64,000 nucleotides of DNA from Adiantum capillus-veneris (lineage: Eukaryota; Streptophyta; Polypodiopsida; Polypodiales; Pteridaceae): assembly GCA_014529385.2 (NCBI GenBank), contig CM043945.1:152683741-152747740 (forward strand), given 5' to 3'. Shown one piece after another: positions 38,637-50,310 of the stretch. Each line of letters begins with the position of its first letter. Positions within the stretch are counted from its first letter, which is position 1. Position numbers and translations under genes: made by a program. Under the pieces are notes generated by a model. That model worked only from the letters and a program-made list of their open reading frames with translations. It did not search any database and was not told where the DNA came from.

Positions 38637-39383
38637 TGTAATCTTCACTATCCTTCATGTACCTTGGAACTTGTGGCCTATTATGGTTCCAGAGGCTCAT
38701 TTGCCAAAACTCATTGAATTACTTTACTGAAAAGATCAAGGTGGGTATTTTGGAGCCTTCTTGTGCTCCATTTTCAGACAAGTGGTTCACAGTACCAAAG
38801 AAAAATGGTGCTTTGCACTTTATCTAGGATATGCAACCTGTGAATAAGGTGAGAATTAGAGATGTGGATATAGGGCCAGTTGTAGGTGAGTTTGCAGAGG
38901 CATTCACAGGAAGAGAAATATATTCTATGGGGGGTCTTTACTCAGGGTATGAACAATTCCAACTAGCAATGGAAAGCAGGAACTTGACTACCATGATGAC
39001 ACCTTTGGGTCTGGTAAGGATGTGCACCTTACCTTAGGGAGCAACTAATTTAGTTGTGCATATGATGAATGGTATGAACAAAGTCCTACGTGACTTCATA
39101 CCTCAAACGGTTTGGTCTTTATGTGGTTAAGCATGTGCATGGGACTGCGACTTACACCTTGCATGAATTGGATGCGACAAAAATGAAAATTCCCATTGCC
39201 ATGGGAAAAATCAAGCTATTCAAAAGAAGAGGTGATACATATCCCTTTGTTTCACAAGAGAGTGAAAATGATGGTTCTAATAAAAATTTTGTGGATGACG
39301 ATGAAGAAAGAGAGCATGATGATTTAGATTTTGCTGAAAGTGATGATGAAATTGACATGTATGTTGACTTAAATGAAGACTAA
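38637..39383 (+). pseudogene. D1 reverse transcriptase remnant fused to polyprotein C-terminus
   Basis: RT N-terminal motifs are present (ILEPSCAPFSDKWFTVPKK, a stop, then NKVRIRD and YSGYEQFQLA). The sequence then jumps at about 39102-39107 to the C-terminal tail (VVKHVH, LFKRRGD, acidic end at 39383). Compared with D2, about 1.79 kb holding most of RT, RNase H and integrase is missing. CTCAAA is present at both deletion edges in D2, so a microhomology-mediated deletion is likely. Confidence 0.8.
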
Positions 39384-39438
39384 ACCTGCAAAAAACAAAG
39401 ATATATGTGGCACATGATGCTAGAGGATGTGTACGTTT

Positions 39439-39450
39439 AGAGGGGGAGGA
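39439..39450 (+). other. D1 polypurine tract
   Basis: AGAGGGGGAGGA directly before the 3' LTR. Confidence 0.85.
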
Positions 39451-40446
39451 TGTCATGTCGTGGCACGTGCATAATGTGAAACTAAAATAATTACCCCACT
39501 CTTAATGTTTTTGTTATACGTGGGAGAAAGTGCTATAATGTACATAGTGTCATATATGCAAAAATGAATGCCATGGTTGAAGTCGTGTACATACCTTGCC
39601 GGGAAGGCGAGGCCCTGGCCATGGCACGGATGTGTGTTTTATCACATTAACACATGCTTAATTTTCTTTAGAAATGTAAAAATGTCAAATGTTTCGAAGT
39701 GGCATGCTCATTTTGCCTAAAAAGTTCAATGCGGGCGATCTCAACCAAAAATAGCAGGTTTCATGCTCGGACGTAAGAGATGCATCCAAAGTGCTTTCCA
39801 AGTGGTAAAATGAAATTCAAGATAAAATCTAAGCCCAATGGAGTTTTTCACAATTTTAGAGAAAAATTTCTAGCTCGTTTCGGCTTTTTACGAGAAAAAT
39901 GGCATTTTTGGACTAAAAATGACAAGAAATGGTCATAAAATGGTAAAAAATGACTCAAAAATGGCCACATATGGCTCAAAATGCCACATCACTCATAGTA
40001 TCATCACTATGAAGACTGAAGGAACATTTTAGCAGTACAATATCAGCACTGTGAGCTCCTTTTTAAAGGGATACATAGCCTACACCTATCGTCTGCTAGT
40101 GCAGCCCCCTCCTATTCCAACCTTGTATTTGGGGCCGTGAGGCCATCAATTAGGGTCTCCCCTCTTTAAATAATTACTTGGTATTGTTTAATGAAGCTCT
40201 AAAGCTTCCATGAAATGGCTACAATGGAGGATTGAAGTGTTTGTTTAGGGTTTTAACCGGGCGAAAGAGCGCTGCAACTGTGCAATTGGCAGCGAGCCTA
40301 CACAAATCATCACACACACAAGAGTTGTGAGTTGATATTGGTTCTTTTTCAAAGAGAAGCTTTCATGAATGGATTTTTGTTCTTTTTGAGTGTGTTTTTA
40401 GCTTCAAATCTTGCACAACTCACTTGATTTTGCTGCGAATCCTTAC
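39451..40446 (+). repeat. D1 3' LTR
   Basis: 996 bp from TGTCATGTCGTGG to GAATCCTTAC, ending at the C-family LTR inserted at 40447. Uninterrupted reference for the three-piece 5' LTR. Confidence 0.85.
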
Positions 40447-41195
40447 TATAATGGAAATGGCCTATGAACTTTGAGAATAGCAGAGTTAAGAGAATTAGAG
40501 TGAGCATTTTCATAAGACTACTTTAAGAACACATAGGGCGAACTTATTTAGTGGTAGCAACATAACCATTATACTTAATTAACTTGGCATGAACAATACT
40601 TTTGCAAGAGAGAGAATTAGAGAACATGACAACAATTGAGGATCGGATTTATGTGGAGCCGGTTCCCCCTCCAATAGGCTTTTTTATTATAGATTCTCCC
40701 AACAGTTGAGGACCAGATTGATGTGGAGCCGGTCCCCACTCCAATAGGCTTTTGTATTATAGATTCTCCCATCAAGAGAGAGACTTGGTACAATAAAATC
40801 TTTGTGTTCCTTTTGTGATCTAGGTGATGCAATGGCGATGTAAAGCTTTATGCATCACCAACATAACATAAACTTGTAAAGCATTAACCATCCCCGGTCT
40901 CAGTCCCAAGGCATCAAACACCTTCGAAGGTGGAGAGAGCAAGCGGGGAGTGAGGGTAGGGAAGAGGAAGAAGTAGTAACATACGAGAAAGAGATAGTTC
41001 CTCACTTATCATCACTCTTCTTGCATAGCATAGCATAGCATAATAGCATAATAATGATGATGAAGAAGATGGAAAGCTTAAGCATTGAAGCATGGCTCTT
41101 GGTTGGATTTTCATTCCATAGCCAAGAGTGTTGGTGTAGGCTCTCAACTTCTTAACAAGCTAGGAGATGGAGCTCTTGCACATTGCACCTCAAAC

Positions 41196-41275
<80 letters not shown>

Positions 41276-42161
41276 ATAGTATACCCCCAAGCTAGCCCCT
41301 AGCTTCCTTGGTCGACCCCCCCTTGTAGCTCATGGTGGAAGTTGATTGGATCCCTTCAAGCCTAGCCAATCACATGCAGAGTGCATATCAAGCAACCATG
41401 CTAGCCTTGGGGACGTGTCCCCCTTTCCCCTTTGAGAGAGAGGACTTGATAAATGCACCAAAAATTATTTAAATTAGCTAAATTAGCATTGGACCCCTTG
41501 AGAGGCCTACCAATAGGTTTTAGGCACCTTATAAGGGAAACATGGAGAGGAACTTGACATGTGTCCCTGTTGCTTCTTTTTACTAGGCTTGCCTTGTGTG
41601 AGGGTGTGTGTTCTCTCTGTTGCCCATACTTGTAGGGATCACCCCCTCTCATGTAGGGATCCTTGTTGACTTTTGGAACACCTTAAGCCCCTCAAGCTTG
41701 GGGAAGGTTCTCACCTCAAGCTCAGCCCTAGCACCTCAAGCACAACAAGCACCTTAGTTTGAAGCACAAGAAGCACCTCAAGCACCTTAGTCAGCAAGCA
41801 CGACAAGCACCAGCACCTTAGTCAGCAAGCACAACAAGCACCTCAAGCTTGGGCCGGGTTCTCACCTCAAGCACAGCCCTAGCTTGCCTAAGGTTTGCCT
41901 AAGGTTAAAGGACTTTTAACACTAACCTTTGGAGGTCTTTAATGAAGCTAACCCTAAGGTCATTTAGCTCTATTAGCTAGCCTTTCTCTTTGACATACCA
42001 TCTCTCATTTGGACCTCTTTAACCTTGGCCTGATGTTGAGATAGATCCATAAGAACATGTCTAAATTCTAAACCTTGTTCCCGTTTGTTGTCCCACATTA
42101 AATGATTTTTTTAATATGAGAAAATCATTTGGGTTGGTTAGATATTAGATTTTATGGCATT
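40447..42161 (-). mobile_element. Solo LTR of family C at the D1 3' end
   Basis: 1,715 bp, minus orientation. TTAC flanks both sides exactly (40443-40446 and 42162-42165). It contains a GA array (41199-41271) at the position where the copy at 16458 has TG-GA, and the AAGCACCTCAAGCACCTTAG minisatellite at about 41740-41860. The unit at 40617-40832 includes a local duplication of about 75 bp (the CAATAGGCTTTT(G/T)TATTATAG segment occurs twice). Confidence 0.85.
41199..41271. repeat. (GA)n microsatellite
   Basis: About 73 bp of uninterrupted GA within a C-family LTR. Confidence 0.98.
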
Positions 42162-42599
42162 ACCTCTTTAGATTTTATGAGGAAGAAGAGATAAAGCCTT
42201 AGTCATTAGTCGATGTTTCTTAGCAGGTAGAGGATCCCTTTTTACCCCACGACATCATTCCAAGATGGATGACTAATCCATTGAGGACTTGGGAGACTTA
42301 GTTGCCACAAGCATGTTTGCTCTTCAGTCCATTTCATTCTCCCAAAGTAGAGTGACAAATTCTACTTGGTGTTTGAGAGACGTCGTAATCACAAAAAAAG
42401 CATGCATACTACTTAAATTTGTGCACAATAAAAAGAGAATTAGTCTTATAAGATAGAAACATTGATCACTTAAAAGAAACATTTACATTTGCTTACTCTA
42501 ATGTAGCATTGTAAACATGGACAAGGTCCATACTATCCTTAAGCTGTATTCCTTGCATCCATCTAGCATATTCAAAAGGATAATTCTTGAACTTAATAA
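42162..42599. other. Short unassigned stretch
   Basis: About 440 bp with no recognised feature, between the C LTR and the degraded C-terminal region of fragment J. Confidence 0.4.
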
Positions 42600-43855
42600 G
42601 ATATAGTCGGATAATCTTACCATGTCATATTACCTTGTGTTCATGCTGAAGAATAGCTTCGGGTTGTAGCACCTCTTCTTGGTCTTCGATTTTTGGAGGA
42701 TCTTCAAGCATTGGTTCTCTTGGTGGCTCTCCTTTTTAGGGCTTAAGTAGGCTCACATGAAAAGCATTGTGTATAAGCCAATGTTTAGACAACTTGAATT
42801 GATAAGCCATGTCATTGATTGGCTTCAAGATTTGAAAAGGACCATAGTATCTTTTAGCTAGTTTAGCATAATACTTTTAATGGCCCATAGGATTTTTGCC
42901 CGTCGTTTGCCATAATCAAGCCTTGGGAAACTTGAGTAAGACCCAATCATTTTCTTTGAATGTTAAGGCCCTTTTGTGATTCTCAGCAGTAGCTTTTTGC
43001 CTTTGTTGAGAGATCAATATAGCCTCCTTAATCTTTTTAAAAGATTCTTGTAGGTCACGGCTATATTCATCGGCAATGAAAATCTTCCCATGTACTTTAA
43101 GTAGCAAGGGACTTTTAGGTCTTCCCTCTATGATCTCAAAAGGTGCCTTTCCCATAGTAGTATGGACAATATTATTGTACGCATACTTTACAAGGGGTAA
43201 GTACTTCTCCAATTGTGAGCGTTGATCTACTTTTGTAACATAGATTTTTAGTAGATCGAGTATCCTAAGATTGGCTATCTCACTTTGGGCATCCATTTAT
43301 GGATGATAGGCCACAGAGAAATTCAATCTTGTACCTAGATTTTCAAAAAGACATTTCCAAAAATTACTGGTCATTCTAGGATTTCTATCTGACACAATGG
43401 ATGTTGGCAATCCATGGTGTTTGAAAATCTGAGATATGAAGAGGGTTGCCATTTGGTGTGCCTCAATAGTCTTTTTGACAAGAATAAAGTGTGCTTGCTT
43501 GCTAAACATGTCGACTATTGTCTATATTCTCGTATTCCCATGGATAGACTTGGTAATCCAAAGATAAAATCCATGGATATACTCTCCCATGGTGAATTAG
43601 GGATTGACAATGGCTGGAGTAATCCAGGTTGCTTTCCTCTATCATACTTGGTTTTTTGGCATACCACACATTTTGAAACATACTCTTGTATGTCTACTTT
43701 CATGGTAGGCCAATAGAAGTACGTCTCTACTCCTCCAAGAGTAGGTTGAATGCCTCTATGCTCCGCATAGGAAAGAGCATGAAATTCATACATGGCTTTC
43801 TCACAAATAGCCTATTCCCATGGGCCATCCTACAAGGTGAATGGTTCTTTTTTCT
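42600..43855 (-). pseudogene. Fragment J: Ty3/gypsy integrase with chromodomain-like tail
   Basis: Minus strand, three adjoining frames. The integrase zinc finger (EHRG...KCVVCQKTK) and first catalytic Asp (S-M-D-F-I) lie in 43793-43515, the second Asp (V-S-D-R-N-P) in 43509-43297, and the Glu (D-A-Q-S-E) at 43296. A GPF(Q)IL module and a weak chromodomain-like stretch (YLIKFKNYP) follow at about 42850-42600 through stops. RT is absent: similarity ends at about 43856, where D2 begins on the other strand. It is unrelated in detail to D1/D2 integrase. Confidence 0.8.
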
Positions 43856-45061
43856 TCCCTTAGAAATGTAGGTACAGGTCCAATTGTGGATGAGTTTGCA
43901 GAGGGGTTTGCAGGGAGGGAAATCTACTCAATGGGAGATCTCTACTCAGGGTATGATCAATTTCAGCTTGCAATCGAAAGCAGAGACTTGACAACCATGG
44001 GGACACCTTTGGGTTTGGTAAGGATGTGTACTTTGCCACAGGGAGCAACCAACTCGGTTGCACATATGATGAATGGGATTAATAAGGTCGTACATGACTT
44101 TATTCCTCAAATCACAATGCCTTTCATTGATGATTTGTTTATCAAAGGATGTGAAGAAAGTGACAAAGATGAAGCTTTGGATCTCAAGGGATGTCGCAAG
44201 TTTGTGGTAAATCACATAAATGATTGTGATAAAATTTTGTCTAGGTTGGAAGAAGTGAATCTTACATTGTCATGGAAAAATTCTATGTTTGGTGTCAATG
44301 AAGTGCTCATTGTGGGGCACATGTGCGGTCCATATGGTAGGAAACCTTGTCCAGCAAAGGTAGATGCCATCCAAAGAATGAAAGAAATATGCACTACCAT
44401 CAGTGAGGTTAGAAGGTTTCTGGGAGCATGTGTCTTCTATGTTATTTGGATTCCACATTATGCACATGTAGCTGATCCTCTTTATCAGTTGCTTAGAAAG
44501 AATCAAAAGTTTAAATGGAAAAAAGCACATGTAAAATCCATGAAAAAGCTAAAGGAGTTGATCCAATTAGCACCAACTTTGAGAAAGGTAGACTATGAGT
44601 GTCAAAGGCCAGTAATCGTGACAGTAGACACCAGTCCTACAGGGATTGGATGGGCAATAAAGCAAGATGACAAAGAAGGACGCAGGTATGTGGTAATATT
44701 TGAAGCAAAGGTACTAAATGCTCGCCAAAGAAACTATCCACAGATAAAGAGAGAGCTTGGTATGGTTACAGCCTTGAAAAATGGGAAAGAATACCTAACT
44801 GGTGCATGTGTGGTGGTAGAAACAGATTGTCTACCACCTCTTGGGATGATTACAAGCTGCTCAACGTACTTTTTGAGGGATGGCTACTTGTGGAAGCATC
44901 CTAAACAAAATGGTGCTACACCACAACAGGTTATATGTAGAAAAGAGACTCAAGTAAAGCTCATGCAAGAGTTTCATGAGAGTGTATGGGCTGGAGATAG
45001 GGGTGTGTGGGCAACCTTCTCCAAGTTGAAAGAAAAATATTGGTGGAAGGGTATGTATTAA
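43856..45061 (+). pseudogene. D2 reverse transcriptase and RNase H
   Basis: About 400 codons open. RT motifs: YSGYDQFQLA, LPQGATNSVAH and catalytic F-I-D-D (about 44125). RNase H begins with V-D-T-S-P-T-G-I-G (about 44624) and has the A-R-Q-R-N-Y-P...KREL and ETD motifs. After LGMITSC the sequence jumps directly into the integrase zinc-finger region, so the end of RNase H is deleted. A TAA at 45059 interrupts the zinc finger. N-terminal RT residues are missing. Confidence 0.88.
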
Positions 45062-46152
45062 GATGTATCTCAATTTGTAGAGTCATGTGTAACTTGTCAA
45101 ATGTATTCAAATGTCCGACATCGTGATGGATTGCACCCTACATATCCACTAGCCGTGCACTATAAATGGGTTGTGGGTCTAGTCATAATTCCTTTAGGAC
45201 TCTGGCAGATGAGATACTTGGTTCTTGCACTAGAGGACCTAATTAATCAGGTTGAAGGAAGAGCATTAAGAGCTAAAACCACGGAAGCTGTGTGCAAATT
45301 CCTTCTTGATGAGGTGATTTGTCGTTATGGTTGTGTGGAAAAGATCACTGCAGACAGAGGTGAACTAGATGCCGAAGAAGTAAGGGAGTTCTTTTCCAAA
45401 TTAGGAATCAAGCTTTCTCTTACTACGTCTTACAACCCTAAAGGCAATGGAAAGAGTGAAAGAGGGCATCCTCTTATCATCAAAGCTTTGACCAAAGCTT
45501 ATGAAGGAAGAGTTGGTGAGTGGCCAAAATTGTTACCATATGCTTTATGGGCTAATCGTACAACACATAGTTCGGTAACTGGCTACATGCCTACGGAGCT
45601 AATGTATGGTCAAAAGCCAATGATGCCGATTGAAGATACAATTCCCACATGGAATGTATACCTCAACAAGAGGGGCTTAGCAGGGAAGACCTCCTTGCAT
45701 TGCGCATAAGGCAACTAGAGAGAAGACCTCGAGACATTGAGGCTGCAAAAGAACGACTCAAAAATGCAAGGTTGAAAAACAAGGACTACTTTGATAAGCG
45801 GCATCGGCTCAGGAGCAAAGCAATTGACAAAGGTGACTGGGTTTTAGTGTATGATAGCAGCCTTGATAACCAGCACACAGTCATGTGTAGGTTCTCAAAA
45901 AGATGGTTTGGACCGTATGTTGTAAAGCATGTGCATGAAAATGCTACTTACAGCTTGTCTGAATTAGATAGTACAGAAGTAAAGATACCCATTGCGGGGA
46001 AAAGGATCAAAATGTTTAAGAGAAGAGGAGACAATGATCCAAAAGATGTTGATGAGGAGGAAGAACAAAACACACGTGAAGATCAAAGTGAAGATGAATC
46101 TTTGGAATCATCTAGGGAAGAAGAAATCAAGGAAGATGTACAAGAGGACTGA
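45062..46152 (+). pseudogene. D2 integrase and acidic C-terminal tail
   Basis: Cysteines of the zinc finger (CVTC) lie near 45090. The core has the second Asp (T-A-D-R-G-E) and Glu (GKSERG). The first catalytic Asp position reads Gly (V-V-G-L-V-I-I-P, about 45176). A frameshift at about 45690 separates 45101-45709 from 45649-46152. The C-terminal part has a GPYVVKHVHENATY module and ends in a highly acidic tail; no chromodomain is seen. Confidence 0.82.
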
Positions 46153-46210
46153 TCTTACAAAGAGAGAATGTGGCACATACCGGAGGATGTGCAGGTTTAG
46201 AGGGGGTGGA

Positions 46211-47619
46211 TGTCATGCTGTGACACATACATAGTGGGAACGCATGCTACAAGATCTATCTTGTAACTTTTTAGATACATAATTATATTTCCTATAATGT
46301 ACATATGCATATCTAAGTATAATAATAAGCTTTCTATCTCATCCTATTATTTATCTCAAGGGTAACGTATTCTTACTTTACCATCAAAAAGTACTATGGA
46401 AAAAGCGTCAATAGCTTTGTCTCTTTAACTTGGGGCAAAAAGCATTGATTCTTTATTTCTACTATCTCATTATCATCTCACACCCTAGCTAGATCCTATA
46501 TCTAGGATAAATTCCAATATATATATTCTATGTATTTTTTATATTTTTCTTATATTTCTTTTTAAATAGCTATTAGAAAGGAATCAAATCTTAGTGGGAC
46601 ACTAGCTTGCATGATTCTCAAAGATACCCTTATTTTAATGCATTATTGCAAGCATGATTACAAAACTTTGTCAAAGAGAAATGTCATGCTTTTGTATTGC
46701 ATGATGTGTCATTTGGAATCATATGAAAGTCTAGGCTAAGGGGACCACAGGAAGACTTTTGCTGCCAAAAATGGACCCTATTTTGATGATTTTTTTACAG
46801 AAGGTTCCAAATCGAATTGGAAAAAGTATATAAAATGGGAGTCGTAGCTAATGAGCTGAATTTTTTGCCCATATTTTTAATTTTTTTATTTGGAGCCACA
46901 GTTGAGGAAATATGATCAAAATATTGTACCCCAATCTGCCCACATCATGCATGGACAGCTCATTTCCAACTTTTCCAGTTTCTATTCACACTGGCTCTCA
47001 TCTTCTTGTGTAAACCCTTGGGGGTTCCCCTCACCTATAAAAGGGACCTCTTCTTCCTTGAAAATCATTGAAGCATTCAAGCCATTGATGAGAGGAATTC
47101 ATGAGGAAGTGAGTAGTAATGCTTAATTGTACTTAGCCATTAACATAAGCCTAAGCCTACACTTTCTCCTAGAGGAAGACTAGCCATTCTTGTAAGCTAT
47201 CCTTGGAAGATCAACTTTAATCGAAGAAGGTCTTGGATTTGGTGTATCAATCAAAGTTGAATTCTTTCCTCTTCTTCTCTCTCCATCAAAAATGGTGCCG
47301 AAGTGTTTGACAAGTAAGATGTGTTCTACATTGATATTTTGTTGATTTCTTGTTGTTTTCTTTTCTATCTCTAATCCAACATATATATATATCTAATCTC
47401 ATTTCCTTACCCAAACCTACCTCTCTCACTCTTAGAAATTCATTCTCTCTATAAATTCTAGGTTCTCCTTGCTACAGGTACATCTCTCCCCGCAGTATCC
47501 TTATTGCCTACGGGCAAGAATAGGGCTTGGGAGGGAAACTTCTCATCTCTTCACTTCTCTCATATCTACATTTCTCACATACTATGAACACCAGAGGTTC
47601 TAACAAGAATTGCCTACCA
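46211..47619 (+). repeat. LTR-like region downstream of D2
   Basis: Starts TGTCATGCTGTG right after the purine tract. A TATA box (CTATAAAAGGG, 47037-47047) sits about two-thirds along, as in a U3-R boundary. The end is set at CCTACCA before a TGCTATCAGC sequence resembling a degenerate Met primer site. No second copy is in the window, so the right boundary is provisional. Confidence 0.6.
47037..47047 (+). promoter_or_regulatory. TATA box in LTR-like region
   Basis: CTATAAAAGGG, a canonical plant TATA element, followed by a pyrimidine-rich stretch. Confidence 0.7.
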
Positions 47620-47629
47620 TGCTATCAGC

Positions 47630-50163
47630 ATGGCCGACAACTTGCCGCCTACCCCAGATCAAAACACTTGGATAGTGTCAGCACAACCTTCCCCTCAAGC
47701 CACAAGATCTACCAAGAGAACATACAAGTCTGATGAAGAGTCTGCGGAGAGCTCGCCATAACGACATAGTAGTGAAAGCTCAGATAATGAGAAAAAAAGA
47801 GCACGAAGGGAAGAGATGAAAAGAAAAGTCGTGGCAGCTCATCAGGAGAAGCCGCAAAAAAAACAAGCCAGGTTTGAAAGAGAAAAGCACTCCTGCGAAT
47901 GTAAAGCACCATGCCAGGAAACAGACAGAAGATCCCACCGAGTTACTGAAAAAAATGTATCAGGAAGCAGAAGCTTTGAAGCTGAAAGACGCCCAAGAAG
48001 TGGAACGAAAAGCTAAAGAGGTGGCGGAGCAAAAAAAGCAAGCAGAGGAAGCGACTGCACAAGGAAAATCACAGCATGATCAAGGTGATATGTCTCCCCG
48101 ACCTTCTTCACCTGCTTCAGCACAGCATGATCACCCCATGCCAAGCCCACTACCATCACCAGCAGATAAAACCACAGAACCTGAACCTACAAAAGAGACA
48201 GAGCCTGAAGAAACAGCTGAATCTACACATCAGGCAGCTACTACACAAGAGCAACACAAAGAGCAAGAGCAAGAGCCAGAGCCGGAAAGGGCAGCGATTC
48301 CTGCACCAGAGGACACCACAAAATTTGAGCAAACAAGAGAACAGGAATCCGAAGAAACCCCTTCTACTTCTACACAGCAAGAAAAGGCCGAGGCATCCAC
48401 GAAGCCCCAGGATGACACAACAGAAGAAGATCAGCCACATCCTCAAGTGCAAGAACAACCAATCGCCACGACGCAACTGAGAGAGACACAAGAGACTGCC
48501 GAGACATCTAGGCAGCTAGCATGAAATGAAGATTGGCAATCTAACGATGAGGTAATTCTGCAAGTCAACGAGTATGCCAAGCAAATGCAAGACATGACTG
48601 AAAGACTTCAAACAGCAGCACTTAGCCGTAGCACAAAGGCTAAAGAACTAGAGATGGTGATTGATGCTCTCGAAGGGAGTTAGAAGACAGATTAAATGTC
48701 ATTCAATGATCTACAAAGGCAAGTGCAGGAATTGAAAGCTGAAGCTGAACAACACCAGCTAGCAAGAGATAAATAGCAAAAGGAGATGGAGGAGCTCGGT
48801 GACCTACTTACGAAGTTGTCAGATGCTTGCAAAGCAAAAGATGAACAGCTGACAAAAGTTACCAACGAACTTCTAACTACAACCGTGTCGGTGCGAAAAA
48901 TTCAAGTACAGTTAGATGTAGCGAATGCCTCCCTGCAATACTAAGAGCAAAGAATAAATGATCGGGAAACTTTCTTGCGGCAAATACGAGAATAGCCTCG
49001 ATCAAAGGGACAGACGAAGTCTACAAAGCATAAGAAAAAAAGAACAAAGACCTCGAGATGGAGCTAAAACTGGAGCAGTCTCAGTGCAGAGACCTGGCTT
49101 TAATGCACGTGCAACGAGAAGATGAGCTGCTAAAAGAAATAGCTGAGCTTAAAAGAGTCAACCAGCTGTTGAGAGATGGACGGCCTGAAACGCAAGAAGA
49201 GGCGGGAACTTCAGAGCAGCCATAGATAGAACTCCCCTCAGTTTCTTTCGCTGAGATGGAGACACAGCCAGCAGAAGAGCTAGGTGGCGAGGATGAATTC
49301 TAGGTACAAATAACAGAAACTGATACAGTGCCAATGGTCCAGCTATCAAAAGCTGACAAAGATGCACTAAAAGAAAAGATTACACAGGAGGTAGATGAGC
49401 AGTGGAAAGCAGCGATGGATTGGGAGTTGAGAGTTCTTCACTCTGTCAACGTTACACAACTTGCTCCCAATCAAATCAATGCGCAATGGCCAATCCCTGC
49501 CACATTCTTTGATAAAGGTGGAGTTGCTCCAAGTCAAAGAGAGGCTTTACAAAGACATGCAAGTAGAAGGCACAGATCAAGACCACCCAAAGTCGAGTCT
49601 AAGCTAGTTGAACAAGAATCCAAGGTATTTGATTCTGTTCACAAGAGCACCTGCGGCCCTACAAAAAGATCCTACTTTCTGTCTTGTACCAAGAGTAAGG
49701 ACTTGGCAAGCACATGAGGCAATAACAAAGAAGCGGCCAACCTGGCTGACCTACCCAAGATTGCTTGCTCCAGAAAAGGGATCGCTGATCGAAGAGTACA
49801 TGGTGAAAACCCCCTAACGGGCGCCATGTCATTCTGTAAAAGTCTTCCGGATCTATCATGTGCAATACTATATAAAATCTGCTCACGTGCATCGGATTTT
49901 TCCATGAGCCAGAGCATACAGGTGCCCCGTGGATGTCATTCCTTAAGGGTAATAAAGGTTTATGCTACAATCTCAGTGGCCAACCTTCCGAAGAAGTCCT
50001 ATATGGCTTCTACGTCAAATGTATGTTCTTACCTTCTCACAATATGCTGGAGTTTGAGGAAGCATTCTACACAAGGTTCTTCGCTTGGCGAACGAAGATA
50101 TTTGGGCCAGTGATCAGCAACCTCACTTCAAGAATTTTAGGCTACTTAGTAGTGGAGCTTTAA
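47630..50163 (+). pseudogene. Coiled-coil ORF in the 3' part of element A, degraded
   Basis: The frame starting at ATG 47630 has a basic N-terminal segment (NEKKRARREE, EKPQKKQ). It shifts near 47890 into a 216-codon stretch (47874-48524) rich in Glu, Gln, Pro and Thr. Beyond a stop, heptad-like stretches (48560-49170) read as coiled coil with Leu/Ala/Glu/Lys, then a globular-looking C-terminal region at 49328-50163 ending just upstream of the 3' LTR. There are at least six stops or frameshifts. No gag, PR, RT or IN motif is present. It could be a divergent gag or an extra ORF such as those seen downstream of pol in some plant Ty3/gypsy elements. Function unknown. Confidence 0.55.
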
Positions 50164-50296
50164 AACAGAGTAACAATGCAGTTTTTGTAAGTGTCAGATA
50201 AAGAAAGAAAAATCAGATACAAAACGGTCACGCCTCGCCAACCGTCAACCCAAAGACTATTCAGCCCATAAAGCTATGTCAAGGGACGACACAGGC

Positions 50297-50310
50297 AAGG
50301 AGGGTGGAAA
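50297..50310 (+). other. Element A polypurine tract
   Basis: AAGGAGGGTGGAAA immediately before the 3' LTR. Confidence 0.85.

Larger units (their letters stand above)
21109..40446 (+). mobile_element. Element D1, Ty3/gypsy, with nested insertions
   Basis: The 5' LTR is in three pieces (21109-21230, 23517-24144, 33082-33312) that together align with the 3' LTR at 39451-40446. It is split by insert F and element E. The interior (33313-39450) holds decayed gag, protease and a remnant of RT plus the C-terminus of the polyprotein. A purine tract AGAGGGGGAGGA precedes the 3' LTR. The interior also carries a small solo LTR (33857-34238) and a solo C LTR (37101-38636), and another C LTR sits at the 3' LTR end. 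The 5' LTR begins CGTCATG rather than TGTCATG. I could not identify the primer site. Confidence 0.85.
43856..46210 (+). mobile_element. Element D2, 5'-truncated Ty3/gypsy of the D lineage
   Basis: Begins abruptly within RT (GTGPIVDEFAEGFAGRE) at the junction with fragment J and ends with the purine tract TAGAGGGGGTGGA (46198-46210) before an LTR. Protein similarity to D1 is close over RT and the C-terminus, yet the LTR that follows differs from the D1 LTR beyond the first bases. Confidence 0.85.

Noticed and set aside
48156-48491. Antisense ORF rich in Cys, Leu and Phe (membrane-protein-like)
   Set aside because: It is the complement of the Glu/Gln-rich plus-strand coding stretch, and its hydrophobicity is a codon-complement artefact.
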